Assembly: GCA_934680015.1 (NCBI GenBank)
Contig: CAKUSP010000015.1
Span: 1-10,329, forward strand
Source: an uncultured Bacteroidales bacterium
GTDB lineage: Bacteria > Bacteroidota > Bacteroidia > Bacteroidales > UBA932
Direction: 5' to 3'
DNA length: 10,329 bases
Shown: piece by piece, positions 1-6,167 of the stretch
Numbering within the stretch: the stretch's first letter is position 1
How the letters are laid out: each line of letters starts with the position of its first letter
Translations under genes and position numbers: made by a program
The notes under the pieces: generated by a model
Told to the model about the DNA's origin: nothing
Seen by the model: only the letters and a program-made list of their open reading frames with translations
Databases searched by the model: none

Positions 1-255
1 TACGGAACGAGGCTGGAAGAATACAATCCTCCATATCAGGTGGGTAATAACAGGTGGCATTATGCAGGAAAAGAACTCCAAGACTTCGGAGGATACGACG
101 AGGCTAACTTACTCGACTTTGGGTCAAGGTACTACAGCCCAGGGCTTAGTCGCTGGACTACCACCGACCCACAAGCATGGAATTATACTTCCACCTCGCC
201 ATACAACTACTGCAACAATAACCCCGTAAACTTCGTGGACCCCAATGGGGAGGCA
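1..255 (+). repeat. Direct repeat copy A: RHS core end
   Basis: This segment corresponds base for base (constant offset 2692, no gaps) to 2693-2947. The first 115 or so bases differ at only three positions (for example T/C at 48 and 63). A variable patch around 116-173 encodes the LSRWTTT versus IARWNSI difference, and 174-255 is again nearly identical. Similarity stops after the codons for G-E-A, exactly where the tips diverge. Confidence 0.92.
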
Positions 256-831
256 TGGGGATATAATGAATATGCGAATGGTTCATTTGAAATATATTGG
301 ATCGATAATAAGTATGTTACAGATTCGGAGGGTAATTTATATCCTGGTTTTTATGAATCTATGATAGCATTTGTTCCTGGAAAAGAATTTGACCCAAGTA
401 ATCCGTATAACATAGGATCTTCAATTGCTATAGTCTGTGATGTGGATGGAGATGTTTCATTATTCGATGCTTGTACATATCCGAGCAATTTGGAGAGATA
501 TCCTACTATCCCTGAAGGCTCGTACGAGGCGATGAAAGGAATGCATAAAAATAGGTATCCTGCATTAAAGATGTTCGATATTGGTAAAGATCTTTCAAAT
601 AACACGATAGAGTTAGGCTTCACTAACCCAGCATATACCGATGGACGAACATATGTTTCTGGTGGTAATATCCACAAGGCCGGAAAAGGCAATTTAACAA
701 CAGAGGCTAAAGGAAAACCCGTGATATCTCAGGCATGTTTCCTAATTGACATAAACAGATGGGATGAGTTTATGAGTCATTTTGACAAATTACCTAACAC
801 TTCAAAAATTGGAATAATCGTAAGAAGATAA
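1..831 (+). CDS. RHS-repeat protein, C-terminal part (5' end outside window), with variable toxin-like tip
   Basis: The frame is open from base 1, so this is the 3' end (276 codons) of a longer gene; the GTG at 40 is internal. Codons 1-85 are the RHS-associated core end: Y-x-P-x-x-x-R-W, then a DP, then NNPVNFVDPNGEA, matching the conserved DPxG region after which RHS tips are released by self-cleavage in known families. The remaining roughly 190 residues are the variable tip. It contains a TIPEGSY segment (around residue 165), then His225 in an N-I-H-K-A-G context and a S-Q-A-C-F-L-I motif (Ser243, Cys246). This H...SxxC layout resembles YkuD L,D-transpeptidases and DUF5675-like proteins, which act on or near peptidoglycan; here the usual Gly before Cys is Ala. 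The RHS assignment is firm and the enzymatic reading tentative. The gene ends 2 bases before an exported protein, which fits a toxin-immunity pair. The secretion route is not visible. Confidence 0.85.
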   Translation, partial: YGTRLEEYNPPYQVGNNRWHYAGKELQDFGGYDEANLLDFGSRYYSPGLSRWTTTDPQAWNYTSTSPYNYCNNNPVNFVDPNGEAWGYNEYANGSFEIYWIDNKYVTDSEGNLYPGFYESMIAFVPGKEFDPSNPYNIGSSIAIVCDVDGDVSLFDACTYPSNLERYPTIPEGSYEAMKGMHKNRYPALKMFDIGKDLSNNTIELGFTNPAYTDGRTYVSGGNIHKAGKGNLTTEAKGKPVISQACFLIDINRWDEFMSHFDKLPNTSKIGIIVRR

Positions 832-833
832 AC

Positions 834-1619
834 ATGAAAAAAATTATCTGGTTTTTAACTCTATTTATTTCAGTATGTGCGTATGGAAATACGCACATAC
901 TGAAATATCCTAATACACCACACTCTAACGGATCTTCTCAAACAGAGAAAACCCATAAAACCACAGACAGTTGTGTTGATTATTATAGGAATGAATTATT
1001 TAGTATTCATCAATACGAGAAGGATTCAATCAATTTTATCTTATATTTTTACGGAAGCACTGGACAGATACAGTATGCTATATATGATACCCAAAAAAAT
1101 AATATTCCAGTTCCAGAAAATAGTAAAATATATTGCCCTGGTATTATACTTGAGTTGCGAAGCTACTTTTTAGATTTTTATGAAAGTGGGAATAAGAAAG
1201 AATTTGGTGTATGTCTTTATGACGAAAACCCATTAATTGATTATTTCGAATATGGAGAGTGGGAAAAATATGATGATTTCGGGAAAGTTATTCATAATAA
1301 ATATGAAACAGAAAGCAGCGTTATATTTGAAACCTTTATGAATGGACAATTAAATGGCACTCAAGTCGTTATGAGCAAAGACCATGGACACGTACAAAGA
1401 ATTAATTATTATGAAATTGGAGTATTAAAGACTCAAATTAATTTTGATAGGAACAATCAGATAACAACTATAGTATATGAGATAACACCGAATGAGGCCT
1501 CGACAGAGCATAAATATAAATGTAACTACATCAAATACAATACAGATGGGACGAAAGCAAAATTTTGCACAATGTATTTTAATGATTCTTTGGATGGAGG
1601 CGAAATACAATTTCCATAA
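834..1619 (+). CDS. Exported protein with weak MORN/YwqK-like repeats, candidate immunity protein of the RHS tip
   Basis: A 261-residue protein whose ATG lies 2 bases after the RHS stop, so translation is probably coupled. The N-terminus (MKKIIWFLTLFISVCAYG) is a Sec signal peptide: two lysines, a hydrophobic core and likely cleavage after A-Y-G near residue 18. There is a Cys at 15, but the residue before it is Val, so a lipoprotein is less likely. The mature part is Tyr/Asn/Gly-rich. Around residues 165-215 it has phrases such as NGQLNG and Y-Y-E-I-G-V-L-K that recall the degenerate MORN-variant repeats of 'YwqK family antitoxin' annotations. I do not recognise a specific family. The position right behind a toxin-like tip, and export to the periplasm where a peptidoglycan enzyme would act, suggest immunity; this is inference. 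A perfect 19-bp hairpin lies within the signal-peptide codons (866-907). Confidence 0.8.
   Translation: MKKIIWFLTLFISVCAYGNTHILKYPNTPHSNGSSQTEKTHKTTDSCVDYYRNELFSIHQYEKDSINFILYFYGSTGQIQYAIYDTQKNNIPVPENSKIYCPGIILELRSYFLDFYESGNKKEFGVCLYDENPLIDYFEYGEWEKYDDFGKVIHNKYETESSVIFETFMNGQLNGTQVVMSKDHGHVQRINYYEIGVLKTQINFDRNNQITTIVYEITPNEASTEHKYKCNYIKYNTDGTKAKFCTMYFNDSLDGGEIQFP
866..907 (+). repeat. Perfect 19-bp inverted repeat with GGAA loop inside coding sequence
   Basis: Bases 866-884 are exactly complementary to 889-907, leaving only GGAA (885-888), a GNRA-type tetraloop, between them. In RNA this is a very stable hairpin starting 32 bases after the ATG of the exported protein at 834. It covers the end of the signal peptide and the first mature residues. 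The 3' side is not followed by a U-run, so a classic intrinsic terminator is unlikely. Roles in mRNA stability, translation control or processing between tip and partner, or an inserted palindromic repeat, are all possible. Confidence 0.9.
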
Positions 1620-1621
1620 TA

Positions 1622-1656
1622 AAATAAAGCCGGCTCTAATGATGTCGGCTTTATTT
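1622..1656 (+). terminator. Probable intrinsic terminator after the exported partner gene
   Basis: An 11-bp perfect stem (1622-1632 with 1646-1656, AAATAAAGCCG and its complement) with a 13-base loop starts 2 bases after the stop at 1619. The descending arm ends in CTTTATTT, giving the U-rich side. It would end the toxin-partner transcript before the displaced RHS segment. Confidence 0.6.
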
Positions 1657-1705
1657 ATGATTTTGTGACGGGTGGAGTTCGCGTTATTCGTGGAAGTACG
1701 ATTTC

Positions 1706-3127
1706 GTGGGGAATGAATTGGCATACAGTGAAAGGCATCAATATCGTTCAGGAGAGGTTCATGAGTTGCGTACGAAAAGCACTTACGATGATAGAGGTAA
1801 TCTTATAAATAGCGAGCGAAGTCTAAATGGTGAGGCGCTGAAAAGTGTTCAGTATGAGTACGATAAACTTGGAAGGCTTTGCAAAAAGAGTTGGAAAGAG
1901 GGAGATACTGTAGAATGTCTTAGCGAAAGCACTGAGCGGAACTTGCTTGGATGGGTTACCAGCATGAAGACAAGGCGTCCTGATGAACTACTCTTTAATA
2001 ATCAGATAAGTTATCGTTACGACGGACTTGTGAGTGAAGTGAGTTTTAATCATAATCTGTTAGGAAGTTCCGATACCAAGCGCGTGCGAAATGAATATGA
2101 CTACGACCACCTTGGCAGGTTTATAGGTAATAAGCGGTTCGTTAATGGAGTGCAGACTTCAGTGGGAACTGAAAAGGATATAATGTATGATTTGAACGGG
2201 AACTTGGAGTTCGTAAAACGAAATGTGGATGGGACATCCGTTGAGTATGGTTTTGTATATAATGGAAATACGCTTGAACTTATATATAGAGATCCATTCT
2301 CCGATATGGTAGAAATGCAGTTTGTATCCGATGAAAATGGTAATCTCATACAAAATGGATACGACGGAGTGAACATATCGTATAATTTCTTAAATTTGCC
2401 AAGTATGGTTAACACGCTGACATATAAGTATCTTTCGGATGGAACGAAGCTTTCGGTAAGGAAAAGCGATGGATCTTTCATCGTGTACAGAGGAAGTTTT
2501 GTGTATAATGTCAGTGCTCAAAACGTCGTCACCTTAGAATCCGTAGGCATTCCAGAGGGTAGGGTGTATTGTAGTGACACTCCGGATGGAGAATTATGGG
2601 AGTGCTGGGACGTGAAGGATTATCTTGGAAATGTGCGCGCTGTCGTTCGCTCGGATAATGGTTTCCCGATAGAGATAAACGATTATCTTCCGTACGGAAC
2701 GAGGCTGGAAGAATACAATCCTCCATATCAGGTGGGTAACAACAGGTGGCATTACGCAGGAAAAGAACTCCAAGACTTCGGAGGATACGACGAGGCTGAC
2801 TTACTCGACTTCGGCTCGCGGTACTACAGTCCAACCATTGCTCGATGGAACTCCATTGACCCACAAGCTTGGAATTATACTTCCACTTCGCCATATAACT
2901 ACTGCAACAATAACCCCGTCAATTTCGTGGACCCCAAAGGGGAGGCGGTGTATTACTCATATAGTGGAGACTTTATCACTTCCGATAATATCGATGATAA
3001 CAAAATATTTTTAGTAGCGGATGAATACTTAGACATAAGTACTTATTCGGCAGTGATGGTACGAAATGCTTCTCCAGAAGGATTTGAAGAATTATTCATA
3101 TCTTGCAAATGGAACGAAAACTTTTAA
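1706..3127 (+). CDS. Displaced (orphan) RHS segment with alternative, truncated tip
   Basis: The longest callable ORF starts at a GTG at 1706 (473 codons), but the frame is open from 1661, directly after a TGA at 1658. The residues before the GTG (WSSRYSWKYDFV) already read like RHS repeat, so the true 5' part is missing and no signal peptide or start region is present. RHS/YD repeats (Y-D-x-x-G-x-L/N) run through roughly residues 20-330. Then comes the core end with Y-G-T-R-L-E-E-Y, RYYSP, IARW, DP and NNPVNFVDPKGEA, nearly the same as codons 1-85 of the RHS gene at the left edge. After GEA only about 60 unfamiliar residues follow before the stop, too short for a typical toxin domain, and no partner gene follows. 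This fits an orphan rhs tip cassette that could recombine with the main gene, or a decayed duplicate. Whether it is translated is doubtful. Confidence 0.75.
   Translation: MGNELAYSERHQYRSGEVHELRTKSTYDDRGNLINSERSLNGEALKSVQYEYDKLGRLCKKSWKEGDTVECLSESTERNLLGWVTSMKTRRPDELLFNNQISYRYDGLVSEVSFNHNLLGSSDTKRVRNEYDYDHLGRFIGNKRFVNGVQTSVGTEKDIMYDLNGNLEFVKRNVDGTSVEYGFVYNGNTLELIYRDPFSDMVEMQFVSDENGNLIQNGYDGVNISYNFLNLPSMVNTLTYKYLSDGTKLSVRKSDGSFIVYRGSFVYNVSAQNVVTLESVGIPEGRVYCSDTPDGELWECWDVKDYLGNVRAVVRSDNGFPIEINDYLPYGTRLEEYNPPYQVGNNRWHYAGKELQDFGGYDEADLLDFGSRYYSPTIARWNSIDPQAWNYTSTSPYNYCNNNPVNFVDPKGEAVYYSYSGDFITSDNIDDNKIFLVADEYLDISTYSAVMVRNASPEGFEELFISCKWNENF
2693..2947 (+). repeat. Direct repeat copy B: RHS core end
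   Basis: Second copy of the segment at 1-255, in the displaced RHS fragment. The two copies are in the same orientation 2.69 kb apart, with the first tip, its partner gene and the 5' part of the fragment between them. Homologous recombination between them would delete that interval and join the upstream RHS gene to the short alternative tip. Confidence 0.92.
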
Positions 3128-3161
3128 TTGACTTTGATGTAAAATTGACTTTGATGTAAAA
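3126..3161 (+). repeat. 17-bp tandem repeat, two copies, after the displaced RHS stop
   Basis: The unit AATTGACTTTGATGTAA occurs at 3126-3142 and again at 3143-3159, followed by two further matching A's. The first copy overlaps the last two bases of the TAA stop (3125-3127). It may be a slippage product at the end of the truncated tip. I see no coding or promoter function. Confidence 0.85.
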
Positions 3162-3164
3162 CAC

Positions 3165-3203
3165 AATAAAAAGGGATCGAACTTATAAAAAGTCCAATCC
3201 CTT
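3165..3203 (-). terminator. Intrinsic terminator of the ribosomal gene cluster (after tsf)
   Basis: Arms 3171-3184 and 3190-3203 pair over 14 positions with two mismatches and a 5-base loop. On the minus strand the stem is followed by CCCTTTTTATTGTG, a good U-run. It starts 19 bases after the tsf stop. The plus-strand exit is less U-rich, so termination of rightward RHS transcripts here is possible but weaker. Confidence 0.75.
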
Positions 3204-3222
3204 ATCTAATTTTAAAGATTAC

Positions 3223-4218
3223 TTAGTCTGAAAGTGAGAAACGCTTAAAAGCGACAATCTTCGCATCCTTATCAGCTGCAGCAAGCGCTGCCTTTACGCT
3301 GATGTGATCATCACTCATTTGATACTCTTGCTCTTCAAGAGTTTGTTCTTTGAAGAACTTCTGAAGACGACCATTGGCGATATTCTGAATCATCTGCTCA
3401 TTTAGATTAGCAGACTTCTCGTCAGAGACAGTCTTGATAATCTCACGTGCTTGCTGTGCCTGTTCAGGAGTAAGCCATCCCTTAGCGGTATTCGACTCGA
3501 TATGCTCTTCACTATCAACATGCGCAGGATTAATGCCAGATTTCTTGAGTGCAGCCTCAACGGCTTTCTGGATCATCTCTTCACGAGTCTTTTGAACTGC
3601 TACGGCGAGTTCATTCTCTACCACTTCTTTAGGACAATCTGCGGCGCTAATTGCAACAGGATTCATAGATGCTACCTGCATCACGATCCCCTTTGCAAGA
3701 TCTGCAGGGATTTCCTTATTAAAACCTACCAATGCGCCCAATTTTCCGTTAAGAGCATGAACATAAGCTGCAACAAAAGGAGCTTCGATAATCGCGTAAT
3801 AACAAAGCACATGCTTTTCTCCAGTCTTTCCTGTCTGAGCTTCAACGGCTTCTTCTACGGTATAGCCATCAGTCATCTTGCAAGCCTTTAGTGCCTCAAG
3901 ATCTGAAGGCGCATTAGCTATAGCTACATCAGCGATAGCCTCCGCAAGATTTTGAAAATCAGCATTACGTGATACAAAGTCAGTCTCACAACCAAGGCAT
4001 ACAAGAATGGCTTTGTTCCCTGATATACGAGTCTTTACCGCACCTTCCGTAGTCTCGCGGTCTGCTCTTTTAGCTGCCACGAGCTTACCTTTTTCACGTA
4101 TGATGCCAATAGCCTTATTGAAATCGCCTTCAGCTTCTTCAAGAGCCTTCTTGCAGTCCATCATACCAGCTGAAGTCATCTTACGCAACTTCATTACATC
4201 TGCTGCTGTAATTGCCAT
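3223..4218 (-). CDS. tsf: Translation elongation factor Ts
   Basis: A 331-residue EF-Ts, the cytoplasmic nucleotide-exchange factor that releases GDP from EF-Tu. The N-terminal UBA-like helical domain spans about residues 4-45 (V-M-K-L-R-K-M-T-S-A-G-M-M-D-C-K-K-A-L). The diagnostic TDFV motif that inserts into EF-Tu is at 79-82 (CETDFVSRN), followed by the dimerisation/core domains. The length, about 330, is that expected for Bacteroidota, longer than the roughly 283 of E. coli. The ATG at 4218 starts the domain without extra residues. It follows rpsB after 33 bases with no terminator between them, so the two are co-transcribed, as in most bacteria. It is the last gene of the cluster, ending in a terminator. 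Confidence 0.97.
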   Translation of the reverse strand: MAITAADVMKLRKMTSAGMMDCKKALEEAEGDFNKAIGIIREKGKLVAAKRADRETTEGAVKTRISGNKAILVCLGCETDFVSRNADFQNLAEAIADVAIANAPSDLEALKACKMTDGYTVEEAVEAQTGKTGEKHVLCYYAIIEAPFVAAYVHALNGKLGALVGFNKEIPADLAKGIVMQVASMNPVAISAADCPKEVVENELAVAVQKTREEMIQKAVEAALKKSGINPAHVDSEEHIESNTAKGWLTPEQAQQAREIIKTVSDEKSANLNEQMIQNIANGRLQKFFKEQTLEEQEYQMSDDHISVKAALAAADKDAKIVAFKRFSLSD

Positions 4219-4251
4219 AATGTTGTATATTCTAATTATTTAACAAATGGA

Positions 4252-5070
4252 TTATTCTGCTGCAGGAGCATTTACATCTTCCTTTGCCTCTGACTTGGCA
4301 CCCTTACGAGAGCGAAGTTTACGCTCAGATGGTTTTCCTACTACTTCTTTTGCCTCAGCCTCTGCTTCCTTCTCCTTTTCGAGTTTACGCTCATTAAGAC
4401 CTTCCTGAATAGCTCCGCAAAGTGCGTCAAGAACCACCTCGATACTCTTTGTGGCGTCATCATTAGCCGGAATCACATAATCAATAGGGCTAGGATCGCA
4501 ACATGTATCAACCATTGCGAATACCGGAATATTAAGACGGTTAGCCTCTTTTACAGCGTTAGCTTCCTTCTGAACATCAACCACAAAAAGAGCGGATGGA
4601 AGACGACTCATATCTCTAATAGAGCCAAGGTTCTTCTCTAGTTTTGCTCTCTGGCGGTCAATCTGAAGACGCTCACGTTTAGCGAGTTTCTCGTATGTAC
4701 CATCCTCTTTCATCTTATCGATGGTGCTCATCTTTTTGATGGCTTTACGGATAGTAGGGAAATTGGTAAGCATACCACCGGCCCAACGCTCGGTGATAGA
4801 AGGCATGCCTACTGAAGCAGCTTTTTCAGCAATAATCTCCTTAGCCTGCTTCTTAGTAGCTACGAAAAGGATTTTACGGCCGGACTTGGCCAATTCCTTC
4901 ATTGCATCCGCAGCTTCGTCTATTTTAACGACTGTCTTGTGCAGGTCGATGATGTGGATGCCATTCTTCTGATCGAAGATATATGGTGCCATCTTAGGAT
5001 TCCACTTACGGGCAAGGTGTCCGAAGTGTACGCCTGCATCAAGCAATTCTTGGAAATTTGTTCTGGACAT
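4252..5070 (-). CDS. rpsB: Small ribosomal subunit protein uS2
   Basis: A 272-residue S2, which sits on the 30S head-body junction and helps recruit S1 in organisms that use it. The N-terminus shows the family signature G-V-H-F-G-H (13-18), then W-N-P-K-M-x-P-Y-I-F and N-G-I-H-I-I-D-L (to about residue 43). The segment FVATKKQAKEII and P-S-A-L-F-V-V-D-V follow. The catalytic-domain-like fold ends near residue 227. Beyond it is a charged Glu/Lys/Ala-rich tail of about 45 residues, probably disordered; such tails vary between lineages. The ATG at 5070 is preceded on the minus strand by an A-rich leader (GAAGAAAAGAGAAAAATTAA), typical for Bacteroidota initiation. The gap to rpsI upstream is unusually long (144 bases) and structured. 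It is coupled to tsf downstream. Confidence 0.97.
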   Translation of the reverse strand: MSRTNFQELLDAGVHFGHLARKWNPKMAPYIFDQKNGIHIIDLHKTVVKIDEAADAMKELAKSGRKILFVATKKQAKEIIAEKAASVGMPSITERWAGGMLTNFPTIRKAIKKMSTIDKMKEDGTYEKLAKRERLQIDRQRAKLEKNLGSIRDMSRLPSALFVVDVQKEANAVKEANRLNIPVFAMVDTCCDPSPIDYVIPANDDATKSIEVVLDALCGAIQEGLNERKLEKEKEAEAEAKEVVGKPSERKLRSRKGAKSEAKEDVNAPAAE

Positions 5071-5107
5071 AATGTCTTTAAATTAATTTTTCTCTTTTCT
5101 TCAATCC

Positions 5108-5199
5108 TCGAGTAGTGGCCCTAGGCCAATCTCGAAAATTTTCCGCAGTGCGGCAACCTCCACATCGGGGATAGTTTAAAAAACCGCAACTGTGCGTTA
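5108..5199 (-). promoter_or_regulatory. Structured rpsI-rpsB spacer: attenuator/leader candidate
   Basis: Reading the minus strand from rpsI to rpsB, three hairpins follow one another. First, 5182-5198 (AACGCA, loop CAGT, TGCGGTT with a one-base bulge) is followed by TTTTTT-type bases and looks like an intrinsic terminator 16 bases after the rpsI stop. Second, 5143-5153 has CCGC/GCGG around a 3-base loop. Third, 5108-5135 has two 5-bp helices (TCGAG/CTCGA outside, TGGCC/GGCCA inside) split by an asymmetric internal loop. I found no TAnnTTTG promoter in the gap. A reasonable reading is partial termination plus a folded rpsB leader, possibly bound by S2 for feedback control. The structures are seen; the function is inferred. 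Confidence 0.5.
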
Positions 5200-5214
5200 A
5201 TAACAGTGTAATAA

Positions 5215-5604
5215 CTAACGTTTACTGAACTGGAAGCGTCTGCGTGCGCCTGGCTGACCAGGTTTCTTACGCTCAACCTCACGAGAATCGCGGGTGAGAA
5301 GGCCTGCGGCCTTAAGTGCAGAACGATAAGCTTCCTTATCAATCTCACAAAGTGCACGAGCGATACCGAGACGAACAGCTTCTGCCTGACCCTTTGTGCC
5401 TCCTCCTATAAGAGTGACCTTAGTGTCGAACTTACCTGCTGTTTCAGTTACGATAAATGCTTGCATTACAATATAACGAAGTGTCTCCTCTTTGAAGTAA
5501 TCTTCAAGAGGGCGTCCGTTAATAGTGATGTTACCAGCACCATTTGAGAGATAAACGCGAGCTATAGCTGTCTTACGTCTTCCAAGGGCGTGTGTCTGTT
5601 CCAT
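5215..5604 (-). CDS. rpsI: Small ribosomal subunit protein uS9
   Basis: A 129-residue S9, a 30S head protein. The N-terminus has [12 protein letters not shown] (residues 6-17), and the middle has N-G-R-P-L-E-D-Y-F. The C-terminus carries the basic tail ending in F-Q-F-S-K-R, whose last Arg reaches the P-site tRNA in known ribosomes. The length is complete. The ATG at 5604 follows the rplM stop after 9 bases, so the two genes form the usual rplM-rpsI pair with probable translational coupling. The terminator-like hairpin after its stop suggests that part of the transcripts end here. Confidence 0.97.
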   Translation of the reverse strand: MEQTHALGRRKTAIARVYLSNGAGNITINGRPLEDYFKEETLRYIVMQAFIVTETAGKFDTKVTLIGGGTKGQAEAVRLGIARALCEIDKEAYRSALKAAGLLTRDSREVERKKPGQPGARRRFQFSKR

Positions 5605-5613
5605 TTGCTCTGT

Positions 5614-6066
5614 TTAAATTTCGTTCAACTTAATTTCTGTAGGGTTTTGTGCTTGGTGAGGATGCTCAGGACCTGCATAAATGTAGAGATTCCCAAGTAC
5701 TTTATCTCCAAGACGATTCTTAGGGAGCATACCCTTCACCGCTCTCCTAATGAGTTCCGTCGGTCTTTTAGCCAAAATCTCAGCTGGAGTGCTGTATCGC
5801 TGTCCACCAGGATATCCCGTGTAGCGAACATACACACGATCAGTCATCTTTTTCCCTTTAAGAGCTACCTTTTCCGCATTAATTACGATTACATTATCAC
5901 CACAATCAACGTTAGGCGTAAATCCAGGCTTGTTCTTACCACGAAGGATAAGAGCCACCCTAGATGAAAGACGACCAAGTGCGAGATCTGTCGCGTCAAT
6001 GACCAACCACTTCTTTTCCACAGTCGCCTTGTTCAGCGATACTGTCTTGTAGCTAAGTGTGTCCAT
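5614..6066 (-). CDS. rplM: Large ribosomal subunit protein uL13
   Basis: A 150-residue L13, an early-assembling 50S protein. Family features are W-L-V-I-D-A-T-D-L-A-L-G-R-L (20-33), G-K-N-K-P-x-F-x-P-x-x-D-C-G-D (43-57) and V-Y-V-R-Y-T-G-Y-P-G-G-Q (78-89). The motif V-K-G-M-L-P-K-N-R-L-G is near residue 110 and Y-A-G-P-E-H-P-H-Q-A-Q near 130. Start ATG at 6066; the length is as expected. It is the first gene behind a strong promoter at 6130-6163, giving a 5' leader of about 55-60 bases that contains a short hairpin. This leader could mediate autoregulation of the rplM-rpsI unit. Confidence 0.97.
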   Translation of the reverse strand: MDTLSYKTVSLNKATVEKKWLVIDATDLALGRLSSRVALILRGKNKPGFTPNVDCGDNVIVINAEKVALKGKKMTDRVYVRYTGYPGGQRYSTPAEILAKRPTELIRRAVKGMLPKNRLGDKVLGNLYIYAGPEHPHQAQNPTEIKLNEI

Positions 6067-6105
6067 TGTCTTGATACTTTTAATGATTAATACTTAAATA
6101 AAATT

Positions 6106-6131
6106 GCGATCCCTCCTTTCAAAGGGGTCGC
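6106..6131 (-). promoter_or_regulatory. Inverted repeat at the rplM transcription start (leader hairpin or operator)
   Basis: GCGA(T)CCCT at 6106-6114 pairs with (A)GGGGTCGC at 6123-6131, nine positions including one G-T. The repeat touches the end of the -7 element, so its outer bases may not be transcribed. In the RNA an alternative inner helix (CCCCUU/AAGGAGG with a bulged A, loop UGA) is possible. I recall an L13 leader RNA class described in Bacteroidia but cannot compare with it here. It could be an r-protein leader or a DNA operator. Confidence 0.45.
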
Positions 6132-6163
6132 AAAGATAACTAATTATTCTGAAATAACAAAAA
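6130..6163 (-). promoter_or_regulatory. Bacteroidota-type promoter for rplM-rpsI
   Basis: On the minus strand a TTTTTG (6163-6158) is followed after exactly 19 bases by TATCTTTGC (6138-6130). This matches the -33 TTTG / -7 TAnnTTTG consensus known for the primary sigma factor of Bacteroides. The -33 element begins only 4 bases after the frr stop codon, so rplM has its own promoter, though read-through from pyrH-frr remains possible. Transcription should begin near 6122-6126. Confidence 0.8.
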
Positions 6164-6167
6164 CTTT

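Noticed and set aside
1622..1656. Inverted repeat considered as an insertion-sequence end
   Set aside because: No transposase, no matching second terminal repeat and no target duplication were seen; position after a stop and the U-rich arm suit a terminator.
2101..2894. Minus-strand frames (64-126 codons) opposite the displaced RHS segment
   Set aside because: Antisense shadows of RHS repeats, which often leave long reverse frames.
3451..4243. Plus-strand open frames opposite tsf (146 and 78 codons)
   Set aside because: They lie antisense to a clear EF-Ts gene, lack start context and domains, and reflect codon bias of the true strand.
5121..5357. Minus-strand 78-codon frame across the end of rpsI and the spacer
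   Set aside because: It overlaps rpsI in another frame and runs through the hairpin region; no recognisable protein features.
5590..5967. Plus-strand 125-codon frame opposite rplM
   Set aside because: Antisense shadow of a ribosomal protein gene; low-complexity hydrophobic composition.
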